Positions 1 through 13,200 of a DNA stretch of 64,000 nucleotides are shown here, piece by piece (position 1 is the stretch's first letter; each line of letters begins with the position of its first letter). The position numbers and the translations under genes are program-made. The notes under the pieces are model-generated. The model did no database searches and had not been told where the DNA came from. It was given only the letters and a program-made list of their open reading frames with translations. Origin of the DNA: Siderastrea siderea (Eukaryota; Cnidaria; Anthozoa; Scleractinia; Rhizangiidae); NCBI GenBank assembly GCA_964030785.1, contig OZ034975.1, forward strand, positions 44,442,569-44,506,568, given 5' to 3'.

Positions 1-2539
1 ACTATCACGCAGAGGGTTGTTTTACGTAATGGCTCGAGATGCTGGCTTGGCCTAACCCTTCGTCTCTTCAGCCGTTTACTTCGAAGACCGCCTAAAACCA
101 CAATTCAACATAATTTCGTTTGCATTTTGTAAAATACTGTTAGAACAAAAAAGACCACAGGGAAGTGGTGCTGAAGAGGTTTTATTTGATAGGCAAAAGT
201 TAGAACCACTTTGTACAGCATGGTAAATAGCTGCAGCGCAGCACAGCAGCCTTCATTTAAATGGTCACACCTCTTATTTGTTGAGACTCAAAAGCTAGAC
301 CGCCTTGTGCAGCAGCACAAAAAAGAAGAGGAGTGTTGATGGTCGCTCCGTTGAATTTGGTTCTTGTTTATTGCCCAGGGTTAACTGGATGCCCTCATAT
401 ACTTGATTGGGGCCAAACTGGGGAGGGGCTACTTGAGCAATATTTATAGATGTCAATACGATAAGTTGGTATTTGCTGCCTTGTTAGCTTCATGGCCTCC
501 TTTATAACATACCCCTCCCTTCTTCCCATGGTGTAGGTTCGTCATTCTAGTGACCACAACTCCCCACCCCCTCCCCATACGTCGTATGATAGATTTTACG
601 TGTATGAATTATAGAATTATTTAATATATTTCCTGGAAAATACAAAAAAATAATTTACACTTCTAGAAGATATAGAAAATTAACTTTCCTCTAGGCGGAT
701 TTTTCAACAATATTTTATCAAAAATGTGTTAGTAGTATTTTAACAGTTACAGCCTAAATTTAGCAGTTGCATAGTTACAGGAAGATTTTTATACACTTAA
801 TATCAGTACTCTACGATATGAAATTTCGCGTTACATGAAAATAAAAAAAAAAGGTCATTTCTAGAGCTTTTTCATTTGAAGTTGCTAATGTTTTAAAATT
901 CTATCGATTCTCAAAGTTCTCAGTATTTTCTGTAAAATGAATTGCCGTTTTCCATAGAGGACACAACTTAAGACCACTCTGCAGATTATGTCGTTGTCGA
1001 TTATTGTGTAAATGGGTTAAGGCAACTTTTCAAGCATCCCCAAGTTTCTGTGACAGGACTCCTTTTCAAGCTTGAAAAGCCAGAGAATGATCGCTTAGCC
1101 TGAGCAAACTTGAAACACTGGTTTAGAAACTGAATCCTGTGCCCATTGACGTTTTGTTTAACTCATAACGCACTAACACTGACCGGTGTCCAACTTCCCC
1201 TTACAATCTCACCAATCTTGGCAACTACGGGATATTTTGGTGGTGCTGAGCGCATTTCTGTGGTTATTTTCGTGAACTCTCGTATAGATTCGCTGATGTT
1301 CGCGAGATCTCCGGTATTCCCAAGAGAGGAACTTTGCTTTATGATCGGGCTATGTCGGAGACACTTTTGTTATTTTTAGGCACTGATGTGTCAGATAACT
1401 AGGGTGTCTGGGTTCCTGCCGTTTAGAGTCATAACGCGTCGTTTATCAATGATTTCACGTCAGTGATATTCAATGTGTTGCGGAAAAATTTAAGAGAAAT
1501 AGCGTAAGATCACAGCGAACAGCGATGTGTTCTTAGGATAGGTTTTTGTCAGGAGGACGTCGTGATTTTACTCGTGCTGATTGTGTAGCAAACACAGTCG
1601 ATGAGAACAGCCGATTTCCGGTTTTGATTACATAATAATTCTGTATTGGGCAATGTTTGATTATGCTGACGGGACTGAAAATGGATTCTGTGTCGGAACA
1701 TTCAATTCATCTTTTGCGTCACCTGTTTATTGGCGATTGTTATTCAAGAGATACAATGTTCATAGGATTGTTTTAACAAGAAAAAACCGGAAATACAAAC
1801 ATGTTCACGATATCCTATTTTGACGTAATACGAAGACGCTTGTTGAGTGTGCTAATCGCAGAAACCTAAAAACTGGCTGACATGTGGTTGGAAGGGTTCG
1901 AGACGGTCAAGAAACAACACAAGGGCAATATTTGATGTGGTATGAAACCTTAATGGGTTATTTATCGCCATTTTTAGTTTCCTGCTGCTCGTTTGCCTGT
2001 GTTCCCATTGCAACAACCGAGATCTCGTCCGTGAGAAGGTTATTAACGGCCCATTAAACTAAAGCAAACGCGAATTCCAACACTCGATCTGTTGAGGTGT
2101 GTCATCCCGAGTAGTCAAGAAAGTGGCTGTTGTATTAACCCCTCAGAGTCAATCAACTTTCGACACAGTCGGAAAACGTTCTCATAGTTGATTCCAAAAC
2201 TCGTGTATCGTGCCCTCAACCACAGAAAACTTGCTATTTTTTCAATCAATCAGGCCAAGAAGCCATTTTGACCGGGGTAACGCGTGTTTTCCCGCGCTTG
2301 GCAGTGGTTGCGTTTCTGATTGGTGGATTACTCCCTTTTTCGCCACTGTGATTGGCCATGACTTTAGTCAGATTACCAGCCGGCGCTTCTCGCCAGTCTC
2401 CGTTCCATGAAGCAACTAGGAAATAGCTACACTCCCCTTGATAGGAAGTTGGTCCATCCCAGGGTTACCTCATCCCCCGAATTGTTCAATTTCCAGCCGT
2501 TCAGTGAGTCCGGTTTCATTGTCATCCCAACAGCGCGGA

Positions 2540-2580
2540 GGAAAGGGGGGGGGGGGGGGGTGGGAGGAGGAGGGGGTATT
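2540..2580 (+). repeat. G-rich tract, possible G-quadruplex
   Basis: An uninterrupted run of about 15 G is followed by further GGG/GGAGG blocks. The run can form a G-quadruplex on the plus strand. Its length is likely to be variable. Confidence 0.7.
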
Positions 2581-2959
2581 CAGGTATAATATAGAATGGG
2601 AAGTGTAAACATTATTTTGGCCTCATGAGCACTGCTGGAAATGACTAAATGCATAAAGGACAGTTGCTGGACTTGTGAATTTAGTTTCTAACCGGTTAAT
2701 GAAACAAAGTGTACTTATTTTGTATCTAAAAATTACCACACTGTTGGACAATATTCACTGTAAGGCACAATATGTTAATTTATTCTCCACTAGAAGACTT
2801 TATGTACATTTAAAAACAAATATATAATTTAAGAATAACCTACATCACTCTATATAATATAGTCTGTAATTAATGTTTGTTTTACATAGTTGAAGCAACA
2901 GCCATTCCTAAGGTGAAACGTTTACAGTATCTTGTGGAATAATTTTAGAGTTAATTTTG

Positions 2960-3166
2960 TATTTTTGGCATTCCTCTCACCAAGTACTGAATGAAGTGAA
3001 AAAGTGGGACCACTTGAAGTTAAAAGACTTTCTCAAGGGCTTTTGTTTTCACCATATTGGCAGAGGTGCAAACATGGCGTGAAATTCAGTGTATCTGATG
3101 GCAAATACTTCCTGGAAAATATCCTTTCTGGACCTTTTATGAAATGTGAACATAAGGTATGTGTAC
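2960..3166 (+). other. Unassigned open stretch ending at a splice-donor-like site
   Basis: Two overlapping plus frames read as protein-like. One runs through 'EVKKWDHLKLKDFLKGF' and stops at about 3,081. The other contains 'SDGKYFLENILSGPF' and runs to a good donor (AAG|GTATGT near 3,157). A pyrimidine-rich acceptor-like site (CACCAAG) lies near 2,983. Two frames at once suggest a decayed, frameshifted exon or a transposon remnant rather than a working gene. I do not recognise the family. Confidence 0.25.
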
Positions 3167-3235
3167 TGGGCAAAAGGCTTTGTTGATCAAATGTGAGGGG
3201 TGTAGCTGATGCAAAAACCAGTGGTCCATTTTACA

Positions 3236-3448
3236 GTTGTGTGCTTAGTGACCTGGCTTTTGAGTGGAAGTGAGGCTGGAGTTGACTTTGTTTTGATGAA
3301 GACCCTCCTGCTTTTTACATGCAAATCATGTTGTTCTCATGCTAACTAGTTTGTATTTACATTATGAGAAGCAGGAGGGTTTGCATCAAAACAAAGTCAA
3401 CTCCAGCCTCACTTCCACTCAAAGGCCAGGTCCCTAAACACAACAGAA
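3236..3448. mobile_element. Fold-back (MITE-like) inverted repeat
   Basis: The arms at 3,236-3,314 and 3,366-3,448 are near-perfect reverse complements around a spacer of about 50 bp. For example, GAGTGGAAGTGAGGCTGG on the left is mirrored by CCAGCCTCACTTCCACTC on the right. It has no coding capacity. The structure fits a non-autonomous DNA element. Confidence 0.75.
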
Positions 3449-3754
3449 AAATGGACTACAGTAGTCAGATCTGTTTCAGTACATATTTCTGTACACTTTG
3501 TAGAATTTTGATAATGGAATTTTTGCAGAAATTATTTGTTAATGAGTTTAATCTATTATTTTCCCATACAAATACTGCATCCCCACCAACATGGGAAAAC
3601 ATGGTGGAAAAAACCTCGAAAAGTACTTTGCACATACTGTCTTTGAGATCACTGTCCATTCAGAATTCCAAGATAACTAACCCTTGCCTATGAAAAGTAC
3701 ATCCATGGATACATTTGTATTAATAATATTCTGATGTCACCAAGCAAGAAAGTA

Positions 3755-4085
3755 AGAATTGTTGTGTTGTCACATAAGTTGTCAAATTAAGCTTGACAAG
3801 CATTGTGATGTTACGTGTGTTGTCATGCAAGGCTTGAGAAGCATCGCTGGATGTCTTGTAGGTTGTGACACAGAGAATCACTATGTTGTCATGTGGGTTG
3901 ACACAAACTGCTTGAGAAGCAGTGGGACGGCACAATGGTTGTCTTGCAAAGTTTGAGAATCATTGTGATGTTACATGGGTTGTCACTAGAGGCCCGAAAA
4001 CCATCGCAAAATGTCACATTGGTTGTCACATGCTGTTTGACAAAATTGTGTGAAGTTATTTGGGCACCTTTTGGAAATCCTTGCG
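3755..4085. repeat. Degenerate tandem repeat, about 60-65 bp unit
   Basis: Variants of TTGAGAAGCATTGTGATGTT followed by GGGTTGTCAC recur about five times. Copies are diverged, so the array is old. It lies just beyond the 3' end of the GABP-alpha gene and may be in its 3' UTR or downstream DNA. Confidence 0.6.
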
Positions 4086-4246
4086 TGACAACCAAACAAT
4101 AAAACTGGTTACAGCAAAATAACTTGACCTTCATAATACACACAGACAACAAACAAGCCAGCTCCATCTGAAGCAATAATTCTGTTATTATTTACAGCTA
4201 AATATTGTTTACAAACAAATAAAATATTATATCTTCAGTGTGAAAC

Positions 4247-7200
4247 CTAATGTCCACCATTCGTCCCAGTCTCCACATCATTGGATGTCTCCTCAGCCTC
4301 CAATACAAGTCTGCTCAGCTCTCCTGCGCTGTATCCCAGCAAGTTTTTCAGGTCACACACAAACTTGTACACAAACCTAAAACAAACAGACTTATCATAA
4401 GTAAGGACCAAGTGTGAACATCAACACAGAGGACTTAAGACAGAAGAGTATTGGGGTGCTCCTAGAAATTGTCAGTGGGTGTGTGTCTCCCAGAGCTACA
4501 GCCAAAACATGCTTCATTGTAGAGAAAATGCATACAATAATTTTTCATACGGCAGTTCAGATCGCATCCCTAAATTTTTTCTGTTTGTTTTGCCGGCCAA
4601 AATTAGGACTACATTCTTACAGTACACTATTCCAGATCAAACTGGTTCTCAAAAAATAAAAGGAAAAAGGCATTCACAGCATAAGGTGGCACTTAAAGGG
4701 ATTTTCATTCCACTTGAAAAAGGTAAACTGCCCATAACAGTGAAGAATTTACAGAATAATAATTATTGTAACTCTATTCCATAGTTTAAGTCCTAGAATT
4801 CACAGGTACTTCGTATTACACCTTTCATTCTATGTTTCAGCAGAAGCAGCTTTTTACAGACCTCTTTCCATGCACCTTATGTATCATGTCTCCATCGTAG
4901 TAATACCGCAGAGCTCGGCTCAGCTTTTCGTAGTTCATTGCAGGTTTGTTTTTTCTCCGTCCCCACTGCTGTGCTACCTGTTCTGGGTCATTCAGTTTAA
5001 ACTCTCCATTCTCACCAACCCACATGATCAGGTGCCGACTGCCTCTGTCTGTGAGCAGCTCCAACAAGAACTGCCACAGCTGAATCTGACCATTGTTACC
5101 TAATGCACAAGTATGAGAAATTAACAAACAAGCAAGGGGATTAGTCTCTAAAGAAACTGTGGTGCTGCATCAGTGGGGACGTAAAAAAAAAATTTTGGAT
5201 TTATCAACTGAGTCGATAAGGTAAATTAACCACCATAAAGAGATTGAAAGCTGACGTTTTCAGCATTAGCCCTTCTTCAGAGCGAAACGTCACCTTTCAA
5301 TCTCTTTACGGTGTGGCCAATTTACCTTATCAACTCAGTTGATAAATCCAAAATTTTGTGTTTAAGAAATTAACAGTTTGAAGAGCTGTAAAATTAATGT
5401 TGCAGATGTAGGTTCAAGAAGAGGAGGGGGGGTATATATGTATGGCAATTTCCTAAGCCATGATTTGCTATATTTTTTGGTGTGAAACAAAAAAACTGAG
5501 GCTGTTTTCATCCTTATGAAAAGTGATTTGCTATCAAAGCAGCTGCTCAAGCTGTGACTTTCCATTATTGTTACTCAACACTAACTCGTACAGCAAGAAC
5601 TGAGTTTTTAATTTATCATGAAATGTGATTTTGAAGCCAACAGGCACAATGTCGAGAAAAAGGAATAACTGGAATTTTCGTAAAATGGCTTAAAGTTTGT
5701 TATGGACTGGCGCCATCTTATCTTAGTGACTTGATAAAAGTCAAGCAAAAGAGCTCATACTCGTTACGCTCAAATAAAAGCCTATTATTAGAAGTTCCAC
5801 AGGAGACAATGCGCCCAAAACTTGGCGGCAGGTCTTTCACTTCTGCTGCACTGGCTTTATGGAAGAGCCTGCTGGCTGACCTGCGTGTTCCCACAACAGT
5901 TCGTGTTTTTAAAAGTAAATTTAAGACGTTTTTATTTTGGTCAGCATTTTAATGTATTTTTCTATTTATTACCGGTAATAATTTTAATATAATATTTTTC
6001 TTATTTAGTTTTTTTAGTTGGGTATTTTTGTACATATATTTTTTATAATTTTATTTTCATTATTCCTGTAAAGTGCTATTGATCAGCATATGTAAATAGC
6101 GCTATATAAACTATTACCACTTTCCACAGGAAAATAGTCAAACTTATCTTTCTAGGTAGGGTTGTAGTTAAGTGTTACTAAGCCTCATAATTTTTTAGCA
6201 AGTACATGCTCTGAGGATGTACTGTGAGCCTTAACTTGTTAATCTGAGAAAGTCCACGTTCATTACTTTCCTTCTAAATGGATTGTACAGTATTTACCTG
6301 ATCTGTTTCCAGGACAAGACTTTCCATCAATACTCTTGGACTTGTCTTCATCATCACCACTCACAGCATCTAAAACAAGCAACACAGTTAAAAAGCAAAC
6401 AACAGTTCCCAGTGTCAAAGAAACACATTAGTATTAATCATTACTTTTTATAATCAATAATTCATTAACTTTTAATTATTACTGAAAACATTTGTTCTCA
6501 ATACATGAATAATACGTGGTTTTCAAAAATTTAAGGTTTTTCTGATGGCTGACAAGCGTTATTCTGACAACCAATAGCATGCTGAGATGCTTGGGTACCA
6601 GATTTCTCAAGAATCCAAAGAACAAGAGTGTACAATTATCTTGAGTTTGTTTGTGAATGCATGTTCTTAAACCATGGCATTACTTTTGAAATACATTTTC
6701 ACTCACTTATTCACTTTTCACCTTCAAGTGAAAAAGGTTTGCCAGAGACATTACTACCTTCATAAAAAGTTTTTGTTTTTATCACATTTTTATGTTTTAG
6801 TATCTACCTTTCAGATAGGATATGGATCACTTCTTAAACTATCATTCTAGAACCTGACTTAAGAAATTTAGCTTGACCCCTCCCCCACCCCCCCAAAAAA
6901 TCAGTGACTCTAACCTGCTGTAGAAGGTGATTTTACTTCTCCGGGACTGTTCTGTGGTGACGCATTTAAAGCCATTGTTGGTGCGTCAGAGGAAATTCCA
7001 GCCAAGCCTACATTCGAGGAAAAAAAAAAGCAAAACATAACTAAAAACCTTGATTTTCAATTCACTTCTTACTTATCCCTGGTAGAAATCCTATACAGGA
7101 TCCTACAGGATTTTCTAGGATCCTATAAGATCCTACAAGATCCTGTAAGTTCACACAGGATCCTACCCAGGAACCTAAATGAAAAAACTCCTACTCACAT

Positions 7201-10200
7201 TTTATAGGATCCTCTTCAGGATCCTGTTAAGTCTTTCCTAAACAAGATCCTATAGGATCCTACAGGATGTCAATACGATCCTACAGGATCTTATGTAGGA
7301 TCTCATCAGGATCCTGGGTTAGGATCCTGTGCAGAAGTTCTTCCAGGGATGTTACATAATTATGAGTTACATTCCCGTTATAATATGTATTATTTTGTCC
7401 CTTTTGGTTATTTGTTTGTTAACAGTTATGTGCATTTTAGTTGTTAGTGGTTTTCATAATTTCTACAATTGACAGGTAGCTAACCTTTCAGAGAGAATGC
7501 TGTTTGTGTATGAGTAACGTCCATAAGAGTGGACTCGTCTTTTGCAGCAGGACTTTCCAAGCCTAAGAAAGCACAAAACAGTGTTAAGCAGTTAACAGAG
7601 TCTTTTAACTCATTTATTCAAAACAATGGTCACATTTATCACACAAAACAAAACTCCGTCAAATGACCATGCATTGTACAGCATACACTACAGTTATCTG
7701 ATGATCATGCAAGTTCACTGGCTATCTACATCTTATACATGTAAAATCATGTTAAAAAAATGTACAATCATGTATTGCATAATAAAATTTACTAACCATT
7801 TTTAATCACTGAAATCTGTTGTCCAGCTTGAGTGTTGTCTGTAACAAAATGAAAATATTTCTGATGTTTCAACCAATAACAACAGTATAAATAGCAACAG
7901 GGCACCCAGCTGCAACACACCCACTATGGGGGGGGAGGGAGGGGGGGTGGGGACATGGGGCTTATCCCGGTTCCCGCCCTGTATTTGTTGACTCCCACCT
8001 CTTTACATTTTTTCGATTGTGCAAATTAATATTGCACAATGTTGTGTAATTTTTTCCTTTTTCTCCTGCTTTCCACCACCTTGGGTATCCCGCTTCCCAC
8101 CTCCCGTACACCTCCCACCCCCTCTTCTCCTGGTCTCCCGCCCCCCCTGTCACCCTCCACACTAAACATTGAGAAGAAAGGAGACCTTGACAAAGCTAAC
8201 AATCAAGACATAAAGTATGGCCTGGTTCCCAGGAGGGAGGTTCTCAGGCATAATGGTGACAGGGACTTGCAAAGGCCTTTTTTGCATTTAAGTCTAGCAA
8301 TTTTAACTGCTTTTTTGGGTTAGAAATTTTCTAGTGCATGTATTTTTGGGTAGAAAGAGTTTCTGCAGAACTTTTTTAAGGGTTGATAAATTAAAAAGCA
8401 TACATATCTCAGGGTTCTCAATTTTATTTCAAACAACTGTATCAGTGCATTTAAAAACTAATTAAAAGCAAGAAATTAAGGCACTGGACAGTTCATACAT
8501 GTAAACTGTCTTTTGCCCCATTCACACCAACAAGGTTTTTAAAATTTTTTTTAAAAATTTAGTGCAAATGAAAAAACAACTTGACTCAACTTGACTCTCT
8601 TGGTAATTCTATGCAGATAAGAAGGACTTTTTTAGGTTATGTTCTAGGCCATTGGACTTTTAACCTAATGCAACTTTTCTTAAGCATATAATTTGGGCTC
8701 ATCCATACTTCCCTGTCACTAAATATACCCAAGTACCACCCTGGGACCTAGTTCAACCTCTATGACCTCTGGAAGCTGGCCTATGACCATCCACCTCCTC
8801 CTCCCCACACACAGAAAAGAAAAATAATAAAAAAAAAGGTAAATGTATTCTCTTTTGGCTCTGGGTGCTCTAGCTGTATGCTTTACCCTTTCACTCCCAG
8901 AGTCGGTTATGGGGACAATACTTTTGAGGATCTTCTTTACATTTATTTCTTCATTCCGCAGTTCAAATAATTCATATGAACTTCATATATTCATAATTTC
9001 ATCTTCATCTTTCCTGGGTATATTACGAACCAATTTAATGACCAGCTCCCAGTTGGCTTGTTAGCTCAATTGGTTAGAGCGCTGCAACGGTATCGCAGAG
9101 GTCAGGGTTCGAATCCCGGCAAGCCTGATTTTTTCAGGCTTTCTTTTCGCAACTGCATAAGTTGCATTAATAACTGCGAGGATCTTCTTTACATTTATTA
9201 CTTTTGAGTCCGTGGATGAAAATAATAATCATATGGTGTGACCATTCAAATGAAACCTCTTCAGCAGTACAATATTTCATATAAGACATTATAAGACAGT
9301 ATTTTGCAAAGTGAAATTTGGGATTTGTCTTGAATTTTAAAGTTAAGGCAATCTTGGGAGTTTGAAACAGGAAAATGTTTGCTCACTTTCAGTGCTAGCA
9401 GCACAGCTGATGACTGGTACTTGCTGGGATGATGTTGGTGACTGAGCAGATGTAGCAATGCCTGAAACATAACATTTGGACAATTTAATTTGCAGTGATC
9501 ATTCAGGCTGCTGCAAATCCCCTTCAGCACCCTCTTCCCATTATTTTTGATAGGAATATATATGAAAGAGAACAGCGGTGGGTGGGAGGATTGGTTTGAA
9601 GATGAGTGGGGAAGCAGGACATTGTGCATTCTTCAGAAAAAAACATTTTATATTAACTAACAAAACGCTATTTCCAACCATGGGACCTGAAGCTTCAAGC
9701 TAGGGAACATGTTTTCAAAACAGCCACATTCCCAATCATGCTTTAAGAGCAAACACAAGAACACTAGTCCCTGCAGCCAGTCCTGCCAGCAAGTCCCAGA
9801 GACCAAGTTTCTTCAAGCAAAATATAATGTACCCATTTTCATGAAAAAATCTAGTATCTGGACTGACATTCAAGGTCCTTGTGAATTAAACTTGTCCCAC
9901 AAATTCAAACTGGTTCAGATTTGTGCGACACATTGCAAGGACTTGTCCTTTTAAATTTTGCATAAAAAATCCCCTTATGTGTACTTTCCAGGCAGCTACT
10001 GTACATTATAGTCTATGCAACCAAATTAAAAAAACAACCACTCAAAATCAAACCATATGATCTCCTCGATCACACCTTGTGCAAACACAACTTGGGACTT
10101 GTCCCTATAACAAGTCCCTGTGAGTGGTCTGGTCAGTTTAGCTGTCAGCTGTACAACCTGTTGCAAGGGCTAGCCCCTAAAACAAGTCCCCCTGACTGTA

Positions 10201-13200
10201 CTTCCCTTATTTGTGCTAGCCTTACTGCAAAAGCATACCATAGAAATGCTGCTACAGTACTTGTACTTCAAGATTGATATGTAAGGACAAAACACATAAT
10301 TTAATTATACAGGGCTGTCATTAGGGGCTGTAACCCGTAACACCTGACATGGTCGAGTAGGCTTGATGGGACGTCAGTGTTACGGGTGAACTTGCCTCTT
10401 GTTGGTACAATTTACTCACAAAAGCAACAAGTTTTTTACAGGGGTAAAGATCAACTAGACAACAGGTGATTCAAAACTTAATAACAGCCCTGATATATAT
10501 ATATAATTTTATAATAATTTATAATTAACAATTATTCTACGAGAGCGCGCTGGATATCAAATGAGGTGCATAGCGCCGAGTTGGTTATAATCATTTGATA
10601 TCCAGCAAGCCCGAGTAGAATAATTGTTTTATTAAAAACTTAACCACTATTAAAAAACAAAATCAAGAAAGAACGGGAAAAATGAGAAAAGAAATAAAAA
10701 GGGAACAAGAATCGATCAAATGACTGAGCGAAAAAGCCGCCAAAACCTTGCGATGTGTTGCAGCGTTTCATTGCAAAGCTGAATGAATCAATGAAAACTG
10801 CTCGAAAGTGAACAAAGTGGCACAAGTTTTGGAAAAAAATCTTCTAATTTTGGCTCTGAAATATGGTACATGTTTGATTTTTTCCTGAAACATTGTTGTA
10901 ATCATTGTTCAAAGCGGATTGAAGCTGTACAATTTCACCATGTTAGCTGCTGGAGTTGAAACTGAACAAGGTTGTAATCTGTTCGCACAACGGAGCCATC
11001 ACATGCGTGTTTGATCGAACAGAACACAACAAATTTGAACTTGAAGAGGTAATTTCTATGCATCTCAGAAGCAAGATTACTGTAGCGAGGAACATTAGAA
11101 TTCACCATCATAGTTTGTTAAACGCAAAGTGCAAAATGCACTGAGTTGTTCTCGGTTAGAGGTTGTGGACGGAATGCTAAAAACAACATTCAGACAACTG
11201 GAAAAGCGATTCAACTCCATTTACATGGCATCCGATTTCTATCTGAGCATTTGGACCTGTTAGAACACAGAGCTACAACGAGTGCAGGTAAACCAGTGTC
11301 AATTTTGCGTGTTAAAGCCGAAAAAATCTCGCCTTTCCTTCCTTCTTGGTAGTTTGCAGCTGTATTTTCCCTAGTACAAGTTTAGACTGCTTCATGATCT
11401 TCTCAACGACTCGCCATGAATGTGTGGTAGTTTTTATTGCTCCTGCCCCATTTCACTGTGTTTTATTTTATGTCTTGTCTTGATATTTTGAAGTGGAAAG
11501 CCTTCCTGATAAATCCTACCGTTTGTTCAATTTCAAAGTGATCGATGAAAGAAATTAATTGTAAACACAACGCTTAATGCTTAAATTTCTATTTCTGCAC
11601 AGTTTCTTCAAACAATTTTGACTTGTGTTAGACGACGCTGGTGGTGATGCTTGTTGGTGACGCTGTTGGAATTTCTGCTTACTTTAAATTCGCTGCCAAG
11701 TGATTTCTCTCTTCCATTTTTCTTGCAGGGTTGCTCGCGAGGAAAAAACTTTCAGCTCACTTTGTTGTTGAGTGTTCATTGACCATATTTGGCCCCAGCA
11801 AGTATATGAGCTGATAGCCTAGCTCCGATCAGCCAATCAAAATGCTAGAAATCCAATATACCAGAAGTCCAGTTTTTAATAGTTATAAATATACAGCCTG
11901 GTCAAGTTTGTCAATAAATTTCATCTTGCAGTTTAGTTTACATACCCTTTCCAGCAGTAGATCCTGAGGGTGACCGTCGTCTTTTCTTGGGTGGTTCATC
12001 AGTAGCTGCAGGTTCCACAACTGAAAGTGGGAGAACGTCTACCGCTGATGCAGAAAACAACAACAACAACAAAAATAAATAAATCACATGTACTTATATT
12101 AATTTTAAAATTAATTATTTAATATTAGTAACTGTACATTGTACTGTTAACTGTTTTCTAAATTGTACTAGAATTAGATGGTCTGTGGATGATATCCTTA
12201 AGCATGTCTTATTTAATTGATCCTTGAAGCCCTGATATGAAAATGCACATTCTCCTTACTGTTCTCCATACATTTCTTATGGAAATAGTAACGAGAATTT
12301 GTCTAAACATCAAGACATCTCATCCTCAGTAATCACTTCCTTTATTCTCATCACTTGAATGTTTGAAATAGAAGTGATAGCATGAAAAGAAATTTCATTT
12401 TCATCACATGACTGTTAGTGCTTAAAAGGTTAACAACTAAAAACTACTGAACAGTGCCTTCTGGTCTTGTACATGGTACCATTTCAAAAAAAATTATGCT
12501 GTTAATAGCCTGAGAAAACAGCCGACGTTTCATGAGGTCGCCACTTGAGCCCTCGCAAAACGACGTCTGAGTAATGAGCACAGAAATTCCATACTGATGA
12601 CGTGTCTCTACCCAGATCTTGGTAGTACTTCTGATTGGTTGGAATTTTCTTTCAACCAATCAGAAGCACTACCAAGATCTGGGAAGTGAATGTCATCAGT
12701 ATGGAATTTCTACGTTTGTTACTCAGACATCGCTTTGCGAGGGCTCAAGTGGCGACCTCGTAAAACATCGGCTGTTTCCTCAGGCTATGCTGTTAACTGA
12801 TGAGAATTTTTTCTCTGATGCTGTTTGTTTCTTGATTTTCTGGAAAAATGAATCCAAATTGTAATATTATGAAGTCTCTCTTAGAAGAGAATGAATTTGA
12901 TAGCTACATTTGATAATTTGTTCATAACAAACCTTCTATTGCATTCACGGACTGGATACAGGTGATTTCTATTCTAAGAGTCTCATCTGAGTATTAAAAA
13001 GAAACAGAATGAATTTGTTATTACATGTACATATGTAAATATTCAGGGTTTATTGTGTGGTTCCAAAAAATATCCATACCTCCACCACAGAGGGTCATTA
13101 GAAATTCCGAGGGGGGAGTGGGTTTCAGAGGCCAAAACTTTTAAAGGAAAGTATGAGCCTAAACTGGAATTTCCAGAGGCCTGGGGGTTCAAACCAAAAA

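Larger units (their letters stand above)
1..3235. other. Gene-poor flank, no recognisable gene
   Basis: I see no exon that I can assign here. The stretch is AT-rich with only short open frames of random character. At 2,230-2,400 there is a more GC-rich block with two ATTGG (inverted CCAAT) motifs, which could be a promoter or part of a repeat. A poly-G run follows near 2,546. An unassigned open stretch at about 2,960-3,166 is listed separately. Confidence 0.5.

Noticed and set aside
2407..2589. Poly-Gly open frame
   Set aside because: Translation of the poly-G tract; no other support.
9055..9125. Functional tRNA gene (anticodon GGT, Thr)
   Set aside because: The anticodon loop lacks T33, the stem has a mismatch, and a SINE-type tail and flanking repeats are present. 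Treated as a tRNA-derived SINE.
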